Shown here: positions 1 through 13,900 of the stretch, in pieces
How positions within the stretch are numbered: position 1 is the first letter of the stretch
Layout of the letters: each line of letters opens with the position of its first letter
Source of the DNA: Melolontha melolontha
Lineage: Eukaryota > Arthropoda > Insecta > Coleoptera > Scarabaeidae
Length of the DNA: 64,000 nt
Reading direction: 5' to 3'
Assembly: GCA_935421215.2 (NCBI GenBank)
Contig: OW285238.1
Location: 86,791,424-86,855,423, forward strand
Made by a program: the position numbers and the translations under genes
Notes under the pieces: generated by a model
Seen by the model: the letters and a program-made list of their open reading frames with translations, nothing else
Databases searched by the model: none
What the model was told of the DNA's origin: nothing

Positions 1-470
1 ATGAAAGCGGCTCGCATTTGTTCGTAATATTGAACTAATAATGTCATCTTCACGGGCAGTCCCTACCCATGCAAGAAACGCAAGTCTTCTGTTATAATCC
101 CCTGGTTCTAATCCTTGATACAGGTAAATTTTGAAAGACCTGAATTTGGAAGATTTTAGGATTCGTTGAATTGAAGAACGAGAAATATCGCATTCTGCTT
201 CAATTTCTCGAATTGAAATAAACGGATTATTAAGCACACTTCCCAAAACAGAAACACTGTGCTCTTCATCAGTAGCAGTCTTTCTTTTAAAAACGGTTCT
301 TTTCTTTGAAAAAGCAGTACATGTCGCCGACGTGTAAAATACATAGCGCTTGGCATATGTCTGTCAGGATACCCCTCTCCGTAAACACAGAAAGCATCAC
401 GCCTGTTTCTTCTACATTCCGAATAAATGAGGATCATATTCAATTTTTCCTCATTTGTAAAATCGTCGTT
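1..470 (-). pseudogene. DDE transposase remnant, N-terminal half (DUF4817-type HTH)
   Basis: Reading leftward from about 461, the minus strand encodes an N-terminal block starting FTNEEKLNMILIYSECRRN, followed by YPDRHMPS. That is the usual start of mariner-like insect transposases with a DUF4817-type helix-turn-helix. After RRRHVLLFQ the frame shifts near 300 and continues as KRTVFKRKTATDEEHSVSVLG, then SIREIEAECDISRSSIQRIL (a second HTH) and YLYQGLEPGDYNRRLAF. The catalytic part would lie beyond the left edge. A frameshift and no near start codon make it a relic. Family call is from motif recognition. Confidence 0.65.
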
Positions 471-479
471 ATTTATTTT

Positions 480-832
480 TAAATACAACTTTGTTCGTAG
501 CACCTTTGAGATCAATTTTAAACTGCAGGTAAACTGTTTTCGGACAAACAAATCTGCTAATACAAAAAGTTTAGTTTTATTAAGAAATGCATAGCAATAC
601 GTCGCAATATATTAACACCACAAAAATTTAATGTAAGTATATTTATTATAATATCATTATCTCTTACCTTTTTTAACTTTTAAATAAATTTTGCAGTTTT
701 TTAAAAAGATACTACATATAGTATCGAAATGTCAAATTAAATATTGTTTTAATTACCGGGCCGCTACTCCTAAAAAATATTACTTTTATCTCGTATTATA
801 ATTACGGCCAAGAAAATAATAAATTCCTTCTG

Positions 833-902
<70 letters not shown>

Positions 903-1976
903 TCACTGTTAATAAAAACAGAATTTGGGCCAATGTATCTAATAAAAGGATTTATTGCTACATAACGTTACGAAACTATATTTGTTTCTTCATCAGACCT
1001 AATAAAACATTTACAAATTAGCCATACACAGTAAAATATGGAAATTTACTTACATTAGCAATTAACAATTCCAAAGCAATTTCATTGAATTAAATCCATA
1101 TCTATTCCTATTAAACATGTTTAATAGGAATTTAAAAAAACACGATTTTTCATTGTAATGGTTCCATGTCAGGGCACTCTGTGGGCACCATAATGCTTAA
1201 AACCGAAAATGCATACCTTCGAAGACGGACTCGTGAAGCGATAAGAGATACAACAATCAGATATAGCAAAAACAATATGTACATATTTATATATGTAATT
1301 AAATAACATTTTGAAAACAAATACGAATTCGTCTTCGGACTCTATATAGATACATAAATGTATAGACGTATAGATTTATTATATATTGAATTCGTTTTAT
1401 AATAATTATTATTAACATTTTAAAATTTGTTTTTGTTCAAATCCAAAATGTAATACGATAGAAATCAGCAGCATTAAATTCACTTGTTTAAAAATTTTAC
1501 GTATATTTATAATTATTTAGTTTCTTTTATTATAATTTTTAGAATGCTAATATGCTTATACTTTTTCATATTTTAGTTAATAACAATACTTTTTTTAAAT
1601 ATTTTAAATAATATTGTGTGTTTATATATATGTGTATTTTAGAATAGAATTCAATTTTTAAAATAAGGCAATGAGGAAATTCATATAGATTTTAACGGTT
1701 GGATAGATCTACGTACCCAAAATAAACGCAAATAAATAATTTAGATAAACAAATAAATTCAATCCAAATTAAAATTTACCATTTTTCAACAAATATTTCT
1801 TTAGTAATAGAAAAGGGTGTCGAAGTAAATTCAATTACTTTTTAATTACTTGTTAAATAAGGCAATTGTGAATATGTTATTCTTAAATAGCTGATAATTG
1901 TTTTTACAAATACACTTTATTACTATTTTTTATTGATTTTAAATAATGTAATGATACCGAATGTTTGGATGTTTAG
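480..1976. other. AT-rich non-coding stretch upstream of OBP-A exon 2
   Basis: No convincing ORF. It holds an (AT)n tract at about 838-899, a hammerhead-like hairpin next to it (about 965-1000, minus sense CTGATGA, GAAAC/GTTTC stem, then GTAAC), and a perfect 28-bp palindrome at 1104-1131. I searched here for OBP-A exon 1 (signal peptide ending at a phase-0 GT donor) and did not find one. Confidence 0.5.
838..899. repeat. (AT)n microsatellite
   Basis: Nearly uninterrupted AT dinucleotides. A hammerhead-like hairpin lies about 70 bp downstream, an association seen again at other foldback elements in this window. Confidence 0.9.
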
Positions 1977-4900
1977 GAAACTCTTCAAGAACATACTCAA
2001 AATGTTGTGAAACGAATTATGGCTTACTCCGTCGAATGCGCCGAAGAATTGGGTGCAACACCAGGTAATAATAGTATTCTAAGATGCAGGTAGACTAGTA
2101 CTAGGGTGGTAAAAGTACCCCAATATTTCTTATACTATTTTAAATAAAATAAATTACCTATACGTAATATCAAAAAATTCTATAACAGAATGCACGAATA
2201 TACTATAAATTCTATTTTTACCAACACATCATTTATGTATGACTAAAATATAAGTACTGTAAAGTTTGTCTTTTCGGGTTCTTAAATAAAACTAACGGTA
2301 ACTTAGACACACACTATATTAATAATAAAAAAAACGAATAACAATTAAAAACTAATTACTAACAATAAGCACATATACGTATTTATATTTATTTAAGTTC
2401 ACTCGGCGATGATTCGGTATGGAATGCCCTCAATCCCTTCCTCGACGGCTTATATATCGCTGTTGAACATCTTCTCGAGCGTTCTATATCTATCGAGAAG
2501 GCGTCTAGAGGTATGATGACGTATCGTTGAATGAGTCATCACATTGCCCCCTGCTTAAAAATGAAGTTTCGTCCCGAAACATGTCATGTTTTGGTTCCCT
2601 CGAACGATGGTGAAATCGACAGGTAGGGCCTTTGTTACATTGTGACGTCATATCGAAATAACAGTCCACGGTCTTATCTTGCCTGGGTGTACAGGAATAT
2701 TCAACCCGGTAACTGCATACCAGAATTTCCATACCAGTATGTTGGAATATCACTTCTAACATGCTCTTTACAATTCTCCAGTTCAGGCGCTCCAATCCAC
2801 AACCCAATTTTGGAACTGCTAATTTAAAAAAATGTCTTGTTGTAATATTTGTTCACGTAAGTGGACCAGGGCCTCCCATAAGGCACGATAGGTTGGCTTC
2901 AGGATTGACAGTTCTTTCGTAACCAAATAAAATATGGGCTGTTCTTTATTTGCTATTTGGAGACTTCCCAATCGCTGGTCCCTGCTGCCTTAATTTTTCA
3001 ATTCTGCCAAATCTCTCTTTCCCTGGCAATTCCTTTGGCCATTCGCAGATCTCGGGCTACGCAATGAGCAAGCACGTAGTCTGGCGGCACCGTAAACAAA
3101 TCCTGCTGCTTCTCGATGGTCACCCAAAATCGAGTTTTTCTCGAACCAGAATACTCTCCCATAAAGTCTTCGAAGGTTAGTTCCGGGTGTTGGCTATCCA
3201 ATCTGCGCATGTCATCGGCCTCGTCATTATTGTCTCCATAGTATGGGGCTAATCGATTCCAATGTACGACTCTTGGCTTAGTATGAGGTGTTCGCCTGTT
3301 GCGGTATATTACATCGTTGATCCGCTTCAACACCTCGTATGGCCCCTCCCAATTCTTTTGAAGTTTTGGAGATAAGCCCCGTCGGCGTTGTGGATAACCA
3401 AACCCGATCGCCTTCATGGTAACCCCCCATCTCGGCGTTAATGTCGTAGCCCTCCTTCATTCTGTCACTAGCATCTTGGATATTATGTTTGGCTTTTTCA
3501 TGGATATTATCTAGTCGTCGTCTGAGCGTGCTAACATAATCTTCCCCGGCAAGATCTTCACCAGCCTTGCTCCCAAACTTTAAATCGGAGTTCCCTCCCG
3601 AATAGCATGCTTGCTGGTAATTGGCTAGTTGTCTCTTGAACAGAGGCCCGATACGCCATTTGGAATAATGGTAAATGTTCGTCCCAATCTCTCTGGTGTT
3701 CGGAGACCACTTTGGATAAGTGTCTGATCATGGTCTTGTTCATTCGCTCTACAATCCCATCTCATTGTGGATGCAAGGGAGTTGTTCTCGTCCTTCGTAT
3801 GCCCAAAAGTTCACGCATCTTTTCGAATAGACTGGACTCGAAATTTCGCCCTTGATCGGAATGAAGTTCCAGCGGTACACCAAGACGGCCGACGAACCCC
3901 TTCACAATCACGTCTGCTACAGTTCCAGCCTCTTGATTTGGTGGAGCATATGGTTCAACACATTTGGTAAAATAGTTCGTGACCACTATTATGTATTTAT
4001 TTCCTTTGTCGCTTTCTGGAAAAGGGCCGGCGGCATCTATGGCGACTCTTTCACATTGTATTGAAGCATGGGTGCACGTCGGCGCAATTTGCATCTTCCG
4101 CTCGCTTCCATCGTGATTATCGACCTCACGTCTAAGGAGATCGTCTTCCATGGTTAAGGAATCCCATTGTGCCCAGTATGACTTCAATTCTCGTGAATGG
4201 AGAGCAATTTCTTGCCAGGTCGGTCTTTGCCCATTTCTTTTCCAAACCCTGAAGATCCGGATCGGCTTCTTGATCTGCGCGCAAATTGTCAGGTTGTCAA
4301 TGGTCATCAACCACGGTGGTTCGAAGAGCGTTGGCCGATTTGTCTTCGATTCGGTTGCAATGTCGACAGTTTTCTGGTCAGGGCCTTCTGGAAAGAGAAT
4401 CTGCATTTCGATTTTTGAGGCCTGCTCTGTGTTCAATGTCGAAGTCATACTCCTGTAGCCTCTCAATCCATCTAGCTACTTGACCCTAGAGATGCTTAAA
4501 TTGTAAGAGCCACTTTAAGGCGGCATGATCAGTGCGGATCAGAAACTTCTGCCCATACATGTACTTGTAAAAATGATCAATGATCTTAACTACAGCCAAT
4601 AGTTCTCTCCTGGTTACGCAGTAGTTCCTCTCCGGTTTGGACAGGGCCTTGCTGAAGTATCCAATGACCATTTCTTGTCCATCTTGGATTTGAGCGGCCA
4701 CACCACCAATCCCGACGTTACTGGCATCTGTATCCAGAACAAACCTCCCTGATGGCAGTAGATAGTTTAAAACAGGTGCACTGATCAAAGCTCCTTTTAA
4801 CAACTCAAAGGACGCCTGGCATTAGTTGCTTCAAATGAATTTTCGATTTTCAGTTAGGCGGGTAAGTGGTTTTGGAATGTTAGAGAATCCAGGAACGCAG

Positions 4901-7900
4901 CATCGATAATACGTGCATAATCCCAAAAAGCTTCTTAGCTGATGTTTGTCTTTGGGTACAGGCCATTTTTCCACAGCTTTTACTTTTCGTGGATCCACAG
5001 CAACTCCTTTTCCGGAAATCACATGTTCAAGGTAATTTACATCCTTGCGGAAAAGGTGACACTTCTTTGGGCTTAATCTCAGGTTGGCATCTCGCAACCT
5101 CTGGAATACTGCTTCCAAATTTTTCATGTGATCTTCAAAGGTCTTCCCTAGCACAATCACATCATCGAGATATACCAGGCAGGTATCCCAAGACAATCCC
5201 CTCAGTACAGTGTCCATGACTACCTCAAAAGTAGCTGGGGCGTTACACAGTCCAAATGGCATGACTATAAACTGCCATAGTCATATACCTAAACTGAAGG
5301 CAGTCTTCTCTTTGATCATTGAGTCATTGGGATCCATTCCCACTTGCCAATAACCGCTCTTCAAGTCGAGAGTGGAGAACCATTTTGCTTCTGCCAAGGT
5401 GTCTAGCGTATCGTCTATTCTTGGGAGAGGATAACTGTCCTTTTTGGTCACACTATTCAAATGATGATAGTCCACACAGAATCTGGTAGATCCATCCTTC
5501 TTCCTGACAAGGACCATTTATTATTACATATTTATTATCTTATTATTATATATTTATTATTCGATGGTTCAATTACTCCTTGGCCTTCCATATCTTGTAT
5601 AATCTGGTTGGATATCTCGCGGGTTGCCAGTGGTAACCTTCTCGGTCCTTGTCGAATTGGACTTGCATCGCCGATATTTATTTTGTGCATGACAATATTG
5701 GTCTTTCCTTTCGTACCACTTTCAGTTTAAAAGACGTCTTCATAATGTTTGATTAGATCCTTAACAGGCTTTGTTCGTTCTTGCTCAATCCTTGACAGGC
5801 GGAGTCGTTATCTTGGACAATTTCTCAGGAACCTGGACGAATCCATTCTTCTTCGCCTTTATACGTTGAACGACGGCCGACACTGGCGAACACCACCCCA
5901 AAATAGTACACTTCTTCAATGAAACAGGGTAATAGTCTTAATCAGCATTTTGGCAATTACTATTCCTCAGCCTACCTCGTCATCATCAGTCTTTCGTTCC
6001 AACATTGTAACATTTCCTTCCAGGTAATCACCTCCCATGCACGCCGTCAAAAATGTCTTACTCCTTGCATCCAGAACAACATTCTCTGCTGTAATTACTT
6101 GTACATTCCCACAATTTTTCCCATGAAGAAGCAATTCCTCATTATTTATTTTTAAAGCATCGATCGAGGTTTTCAGTCATGCCAACCTTAATGCCAACCA
6201 ATATCCCGAAGGCCATCTATGAACTTCTGGACAACTAAGTGATCCATGAAATTATCTGGCGCCATCGGATAAGTAAGTCGAACTAGACGAGCAATATCTG
6301 TCTCAAATTTCTGAAGATTCTGCCTTTCTTCTGTGATCGATTCTTCAGTTGGGTATGGTATACTTGCTCCAAATGTGCATGGCCATATCTCATCTCCAGC
6401 CGCTTAATGAGTTGAAAATAATCTATACGTTCCTAAGTAGGCAATGGCTGCATAAGTTCTTCTTTTATTTCGATGGGCCGTGGCATAAGTTCTTCGTTGA
6501 CCTGCTTGGGATCAGAATGACTCGTGGTAACGGGTAATTTCATCTGAGTCATTATTGTCTCTAAAAGTCTAGAATGTTCTCCAATTTTCTCCTCTACAGC
6601 TATGAAAACCTCTTCCTTTAACGCTTCTGATTTTTCCTCTAATCGCTGTTCTAGAACTTTCTCCACTTATTCCAGACTTTTTTCGAAGCTTCTATAATTT
6701 TCTAGTAATTTCTTTTCCAGATTTTTCTCGAGGATTCTAGCGGTTTCTAGGTTTCGTTGGTCCATTTGTTGTATTTGAGTTTGTGAATCTATTAGACGCT
6801 GTTTCAAGGTTTGCGAATTGTCTATTAATCATTGTTCCAAACTTTTCACGTTGTCCAGATTCTTCTGTTCCATTTGAGTTTGTGAATCTATTAAACGCTG
6901 TTCCAACGTTTTCACACAGTCCAGATTCTTTTGCGCATTCTCTATTAGTCGTTGTTCCATATTTTTCGCACTATTCAGATTCTTCTGTTCCATTTGAGTT
7001 TGTGAATCGATTATTCGTTGTTCTATTTTCATCAACAGCGAATTCACGTTAGCATCTCCGCCTGGAACTTGAAAAACATAATTATCTGGATCCTCGCCTT
7101 CTTTGGCTAACGCATCTCGATGTCGTTGCTGGAAGATTGCCTTTTTGCCGGATACATCCTCGTCCCTCTCCTCTAATTCTCGTTTTAAATCAGTCACTTT
7201 TAATTCAGTGAGTTTCACTTCGTCCGCCATCACGATATTTAAAATAAACGTCTTTTCGCACTGTATAATTATTTAAACAAATGTTTAATTAACACTTAAA
7301 TTGTCCACTTAGTCCGTTATTTATTAATTAACTCACACCGGACACCATTGTAAAGCTTGTCTTTCCGGATTCTTAAATAAAACTAACGGTAACTTAGAGA
7401 CACACTATATTAATAATAAAAAACGAATAACAATTTAAAAACTAATTACTAACAATAACATTTATGTATTTATATTTATGTAAGTTCACTCGGTGATGAT
7501 TCGGTATGGAATGCCCTCAATTCCTTCCTCGACGGCTTATATATCGCTGTTGAACCTCTTCTCGAGCGTTCTATATCCATCGAGAAGGCGCTGGATGTAT
7601 GATACGCGACGTATCGTCGCGTATCGTGACGTACATCACATATGTAGAGGTAGTCGATGATTTCCATTGGTGTATGGCATGTGGAACCATCCTTATAAAA
7701 CCACATTTCTTCGAATTTCATATCGTCAAATTAGTGCACAAAATATGATATTATGTCACTATATAGTAGTTCGTTTACAGTTAAAGCTTAGCCCAACTCA
7801 TTCGCACCAAACAGTAGCTCTTTGTAGCAATAGCACGAGGATTTTTATTGGCCTAAATCCGGGAATTATGCTTACTAACAGAACTAACCAAATGAAAATG

Positions 7901-10900
7901 AGCTTCGCCGCTAAAGATGATGTTTTAAAGAAAATGATTCATTTTCTGTCACACATTTAACGAATTGTCTCCATTGCGATTGATCTGATGGCTTGAGCTC
8001 CTGAGTTAAATGAACGTTGTAAGAGTGGAAATGAAGGTCCTTAGTGGCTAATGTACAATTGTTGAGAATGATATCCTGTTGCTGGATGACAGCTGCAATA
8101 TTTTCGTACTGCCGCACAGGACGAGAACGGGGTAGAGTTTGTTTATTCATAACCAAACCAGTTTCCACAATTTTGGAATTAATCTTCGAACAGTGGACTC
8201 ATTAAGTGAATTATAGATACTTGAATCGATTCTGCCTTTACTTGATGTAAATCCATATCAAATGATAAAAACACACAATGTTGTATTAGATTTACACTTT
8301 ATTTAATAATATTTAATAATGACTATATAACAGCTGTTTCACCGTACAACGGTTTCTTCATATATGAAACAGCTGTTATATAGTCATTATTAAATATTAT
8401 TAAATAAAGTGTAAATCTAATACAACATTGTGTGTTTTTAAATTATAGATACCTACAATTCCAAGCACTTTTCGAATTGTCTCCGCAAAGCGTTCGCCAT
8501 ATTTGTAATATGTTTTAGCAATAACAATACTTTCTTCTTTTGTATAACAATCCTTTATAATAATCTCAACGATTGCACCTTACAAATGTCTAACATTAGG
8601 GTTGCCAAACTAAATATAAAAAAAATAGTGGTAAATATAAATTCAGTTTTCAGTTAAAACTGTGTTCGACAAATACGTAAAATACAGGATTAGCTCTAAT
8701 AACTGCCTGATCTGTAACATACATGCAGCTACGATAAAAGCTCATAAAGATGCTATACATGATAAAAATGCATATTGCTTCATTATAAATATGTATCTAT
8801 ATTGATCGCGTCAATAGCAATTACTCGACGTTAATAAAAATGAATTCTTCAGTTATTCTATACATTTATTCAAAGCTCACATCTGTAATTGGAAATAAAA
8901 TAAATCGCAATAACTTTCTTATTAATTATCAAACACACCCAAAATCCCAAAGAATAAAATTGTAAAAAATGTTTTTGATAATACTATGGCCAATAATATT
9001 TCTCATATAAAAGAGTTAAATTTTGCAGAATTTTCTTTTAAAGTCTATCCGAACCTTGCAAATTCTAGAAATCGACAGTTGTTATCTATGTTTCATTCGT
9101 AATATTTAATTCATAGATAATCTTATATTAGTATTTGCTTATTTCTTCTAGTATTTTAAAAGACCCTCTGTTAACGCTATGTTCAGTATTACTGATTTCT
9201 TATTAATCTTAAATCGTCTAAAATAATACGCATGCTATATTATAATCATTGACTTAAGTGCATATATCCTAAAATATATTTATAATTAAGTGAACGATTG
9301 TTCTGCATGCTTCAGGAATCTTTATTTTATACCAAATGTGTTATTGTTATTAAGAACCTTATGTTTACTTACGAGAGTATATCAAAATATAACGACACTG
9401 ATGCTATGACACAAAGAATAGAACATGAAATCTCTAATGTACAAGGGTGAATCAAATATAAACCAGAATTCTTTTCGCACCGATAGTGAGGTGAACAAAT
9501 AGAGACTTGGCGTCTGCGCCTATCGCCCTGCGCCTATCGCCCTGCGCCTATCGCCCTGCGACTACCACTTGTTTGGACCGATGGAAGAAGCTCTTGGAGG
9601 ACAACATTTTCATGACGACGTTACAGCTAAATATTTCGTGCGCAATTGGCCTATGACGCAACCATCTTCGTTTTACGAAAACGGAATAACAAAATTACCC
9701 ATCCGTTGGGAAAAAATAATGTTAAGCCTTTGTATTTCTATCATATCCCAATAAAGTTTTAAAAAAGAATTCCGGTTTATAATTGATTCGCCCTCGTACT
9801 TATTCTCAAGTGGGCTTTGATTTAACTTTTGATGTTTATTACAAATTGATTATTGAATTGACAGTGTTTGACGTACCCATAGAAAAAATGAGAATGGACC
9901 AAAGATATGCGATAAAATTTTGTGTTCGATTAGGTAAAACTCCAACTGAAACTTTTGGAATGATTAAAACTGCATACCCAAATGATAGTTTATAACAATG
10001 AGTGTTTCAGTGGCATAAGAAATTCAAAGACAGTTGTGAATCAGTGGAAGATGAAGCTTGACGGTGGCGACCACCAACTGCACGGATTGATCCAAAAATT
10101 GCATAAATTAACGACTTGGTCCAAAATGATTGTCGAATTGGCATATATCGAATTTCTGACATTGTTAATTTGTCTTATGGTTCTACTCAAATAATTATTC
10201 ATGAAGATTTAAGGTACCGAATGGTCGCGACAGAATGGATTCCAAAAGCAATGACCGATGAACTAAAAAGCCAGTGGAAAAGACAACTACATTATCCACA
10301 GTTTTTAAACATTGTGATTACATATGACGGGAGTTGGTTTTATCAATACAACCCTGAATTAAAGTCTCAAACTATGCAATAGAAGCACAAAGGCAGGCCT
10401 AGACCGCAGTAGGCGAAAGCTGTCAAAACCACCTATAAAGTGATGCACTTAATTCTTTTTTATAAATGGAGCGTTATTTATGATCACATTGTACCTAGAG
10501 GATATAAAGTAACTGGAGAGTACTATTCCAATCTACTTCGAGGGACCTTAAAGAAAAATTAAAGAGAAAATGGCCGCTTTATCAAGATATCGGTTGGATC
10601 CTGCATCACGACAATGCTCCGGTCCACAGATAAGCGAGTTGTTAATGAGCACTTGAAGAATTGGGGTGGAAATTATGGTTCACCCTCCCTACTCACTTGA
10701 CCTTGCTCCATGTGACCTCCATTTGTTACCTGAAGTCAAAAAAGAATCGAGAGGTCGAAAATTTGAGTCGAATTTAGAGCTCAACAACGCGATGATGGGT
10801 ATACTAAATAGACTCCCAAAAAATGGTTTCTCAGATGTTTATGACAAGTGGACAAGACGATGGAACAAGTATATTGTATAGAATGGAGACTACTTTGAAG

Positions 10901-13900
10901 GATTGTTGTTGAAGTTTTCTAAATAAATCTTTCATTTTAGTACTACAGCACTAGTCTCATTATTTTCTGATATTTCCTCGTATATCAGCAACTGCAAAAT
11001 TTTAATCAATTAGTTGTAGAGAATTTACATTTTCCCTTCTTCACACAAAATTTCTTCATGCATATGTCCCATAATTTACAAAATTCTATTTACCGCCCAC
11101 ACCATTCACATTATTTTTTAAATACAAGTTTCTTTACAAAATTTGTATTGAAAAATGTAGCTATAATTTGATGCATATTTAAGGAAATTGATAAATTATA
11201 ATGGGAGCTGCATTTAGTATTAACGCGGAAAAGGTGTGTGTAACCATAACTGTAACTTAACAGAAGAACCTGAAACATCACCAAAAAAACAGCTACGTGC
11301 CTTTCTTCTTAGATTTTTCTCTTGCTTCCTTGTCCTCGGAGACTTTTTGTGCTATACTTTGTATTTTAAACATTCTTTTAATTTCCTTATTTGTTCTTAT
11401 TTATACACCATTGTCCCAATATATCTCTTATGCCTCCATAGATTATTTCTATAAATTTCCAATGCCCTTTCTCTCTCCTTTTTTATTCCTTATTACTTTT
11501 ATTAAGATCTCAGAGTTGAATTAATGTACTGTTGATATTCATTTAGACCATATATTGTTCAAGGCTCACAAGTTTTTTATAGTTTTCGCTGTTTTTGACA
11601 ATTTCACTACCTTCATATACATGAATTGATTTACTCTTTGAAAGAGACGTCATCTATCCTTGTATTTGATTTTTATTTCATTCTAATTTTTTTGATAAAT
11701 TGTATGTAATATAGTGACTGCAATTTAATTTTGAACTGAATTAAAGTACCCTAGACAACAATGAATAAATCCCCTATAAGCAAGAACAACAACGGGGTCG
11801 CATCAGCTTCGATAAATTAGAAGAAGCAGCATAAGTATATCGCTTATCGTAAGACAGTTGAGAACACTTTGTACCACAACCTTGCATTTAATGATCTCTA
11901 TAAGAATAATGTCAACATTGCATAAATACACAGGCATTCATAATTCATTGTATTCATGGTCCACCTAGTCTCGTGGTTGCGCCGTATTATGGATAAATAT
12001 GTAGATGATGGTTGGTTTTGTTCATAAAGTTTCCGACGAACAAACATTATTAGCAATGAATAGAATGAACTAGAACTCATACAAGAACACTACATTATTC
12101 CATTCTTAGTTTCAATTGCACCTAATTCGAAAATATCATTGACAATGGAATGGTTTGAATCTCAATGGCAATCGCTAGCAAAGACGTCATGCCATGAGGT
12201 CTTTCTTCGGTTGATAATATCGGACATAGTGTTAACCTGCCGCATTCTCCACTCTTCCACTCGAGAAACTGCAACTGATATTGATATGATTTTCTAATAC
12301 CATACACATCAACAGCCAATCTTTTAATAATGCACTTGTCCGCTGACATTAGACTATAGTCATATCCTTCTGGTAAAATGATAGTGGTTTAGCAATATTT
12401 ATGTATGACAAATTTACTCCTACATTTTGACGATGCAAGCATACTCAATTCGTGCCTTGTAAAGCATTTATGCCCAGCTCATCTTGCAAAACAGGAAAGG
12501 ACATTAAAAAAGTTTTGCAATGTGCTACAATTTCTTTTGCAGATATGTTTTCTAAAAACAATTTTACAATTGTGTTGCAATTTTTGAATTTATAGAATTA
12601 TTAATTACATTTAAAAAATTGTAATTTAGCACTTTAGATTACATTATCCATTAGATTTAACATTACTTTCATTAGTAAAGTATAGGCTATATTCATTTTT
12701 ATTTAGGCTATAATAATTTATATTTCTTTTGTTTGCCTACACTTCCAGATATTGTACGACTGCATGGATAATATATTTTGCTACTTCTAATTATCATAAA
12801 ATAATGTGAATGGAAAGAAATATTTAAGAATTTTAAGATTTACTACATTATCGCAATTTTAGTGTTATTTTAAATTCGGTGAGACACATAAAATTTCTAT
12901 TAAGGAATAAGATAGATACATAGTTTTTAAGACAAAATGCATTTTATATATTTCCGCGTCAAGGTCAACTCCATAAAATAATAATAATTAGAAAAGAAAA
13001 AATAATGAAACCAGTCTCAAAATGAAGTAAATATATTGTACTACATAACTATCTTTACGAATAATCACCATTTAGTTCAACACATTTCTCTCTTTCCTAT
13101 TTACTGTTGATTCGAACAGAAGCCTGAACTTCAATGTCTGATGAAAATTGTTGACCTTTCAATACCTCCTTCAACTTTAAGAACAACCAGAAACCTGAAG
13201 GTCCCAAATCAGGCCTGTGCAAAGGGTACGAAACACCCGTGATTTCCAGGCTCGTCGCTGTCTTCCTGGTGCAAGAAAAAAATCATTCTTTCCGACTTTA
13301 CTCTACGGATACGGCTATTTGATTATTTAGTGATCGTAAAGTGGTGAGCACGACTTTCTGCGCTGATTAAACGATTTTGAATTTCCGTACGCGTGAATAA
13401 TCAGAACTACGATATTCAATTAGCTACCACTTGTTTTCGGAGTCATAATAGTGAACACAAAATTAGTCTCCGGTTGTGATGTTTATGAAAAAATCATCTT
13501 TTTCACGTCAGTAATGCTTAAGAAGTTGCTATGCTGAAAATAATGTTTCGAAAATTGTCAAAAAACGAATATTAAATGTTACTAAAAAAAATTAAAACAG
13601 AAAAGGGACAGTGACACAAAAAAGGACGTCGGGCGACTTCGATTGCTCCAGCCACCCCTCCTGCCAACGTCTAGCGGCCCACCCGGCTACTAAGCCTCAG
13701 CTGAGGGGTGAGAGACCCAGGGGCACAACAAAAAAAAAGGGAATAGGGGGCGCCACCGAATTTGGTACCGCTAGACGTCGCAAATCCGGAAATCAAGATA
13801 ACTAAATAATAGCAGCCTGCACTAAAAGGCGGGTAACTGGCGCAACCAAGAAGTCCGAAAGCTACGACGTAAAGAAAAGACAAGGTCGAGCAACAACCTA

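Larger units (their letters stand above)
2258..7640 (-). mobile_element. Ty3/gypsy LTR retrotransposon, degraded, antisense in OBP-A intron 2
   Basis: Two related LTRs in the same orientation (2258-2543 and 7349-7640; 286 and 292 bp) begin TGTGATG and end TTTACA on the minus strand. A primer-binding-like site starting TGGTGTCCGG lies inside the 5' LTR at about 7331-7347, and a purine tract AAGCAGGGGGCA precedes the 3' LTR at 2544-2556. Between them, in element order, are gag, RT, RNase H and integrase, all broken. The 4-bp flanks differ (gtac against tatg) and the LTRs differ strongly near their U3 starts, so the copy is old or recombinant. No envelope-like ORF was seen. Confidence 0.9.

Noticed and set aside
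1541..1575. Short hydrophobic ORF (MLICLYFFIF) as OBP-A exon 1
   Set aside because: It hits a stop after ten codons and the only nearby GT gives phase 2, not the phase 0 seen in the sister genes.
2505..2807. ORF beside the 3' LTR as an envelope-like gene
   Set aside because: It is short, runs into the LTR and has no signal peptide or membrane segment; it looks like leftover sequence after the integrase.
12122..12349. Minus-strand ORF of 75 codons
   Set aside because: No family resemblance, start context or neighbouring exon; length is expected by chance.
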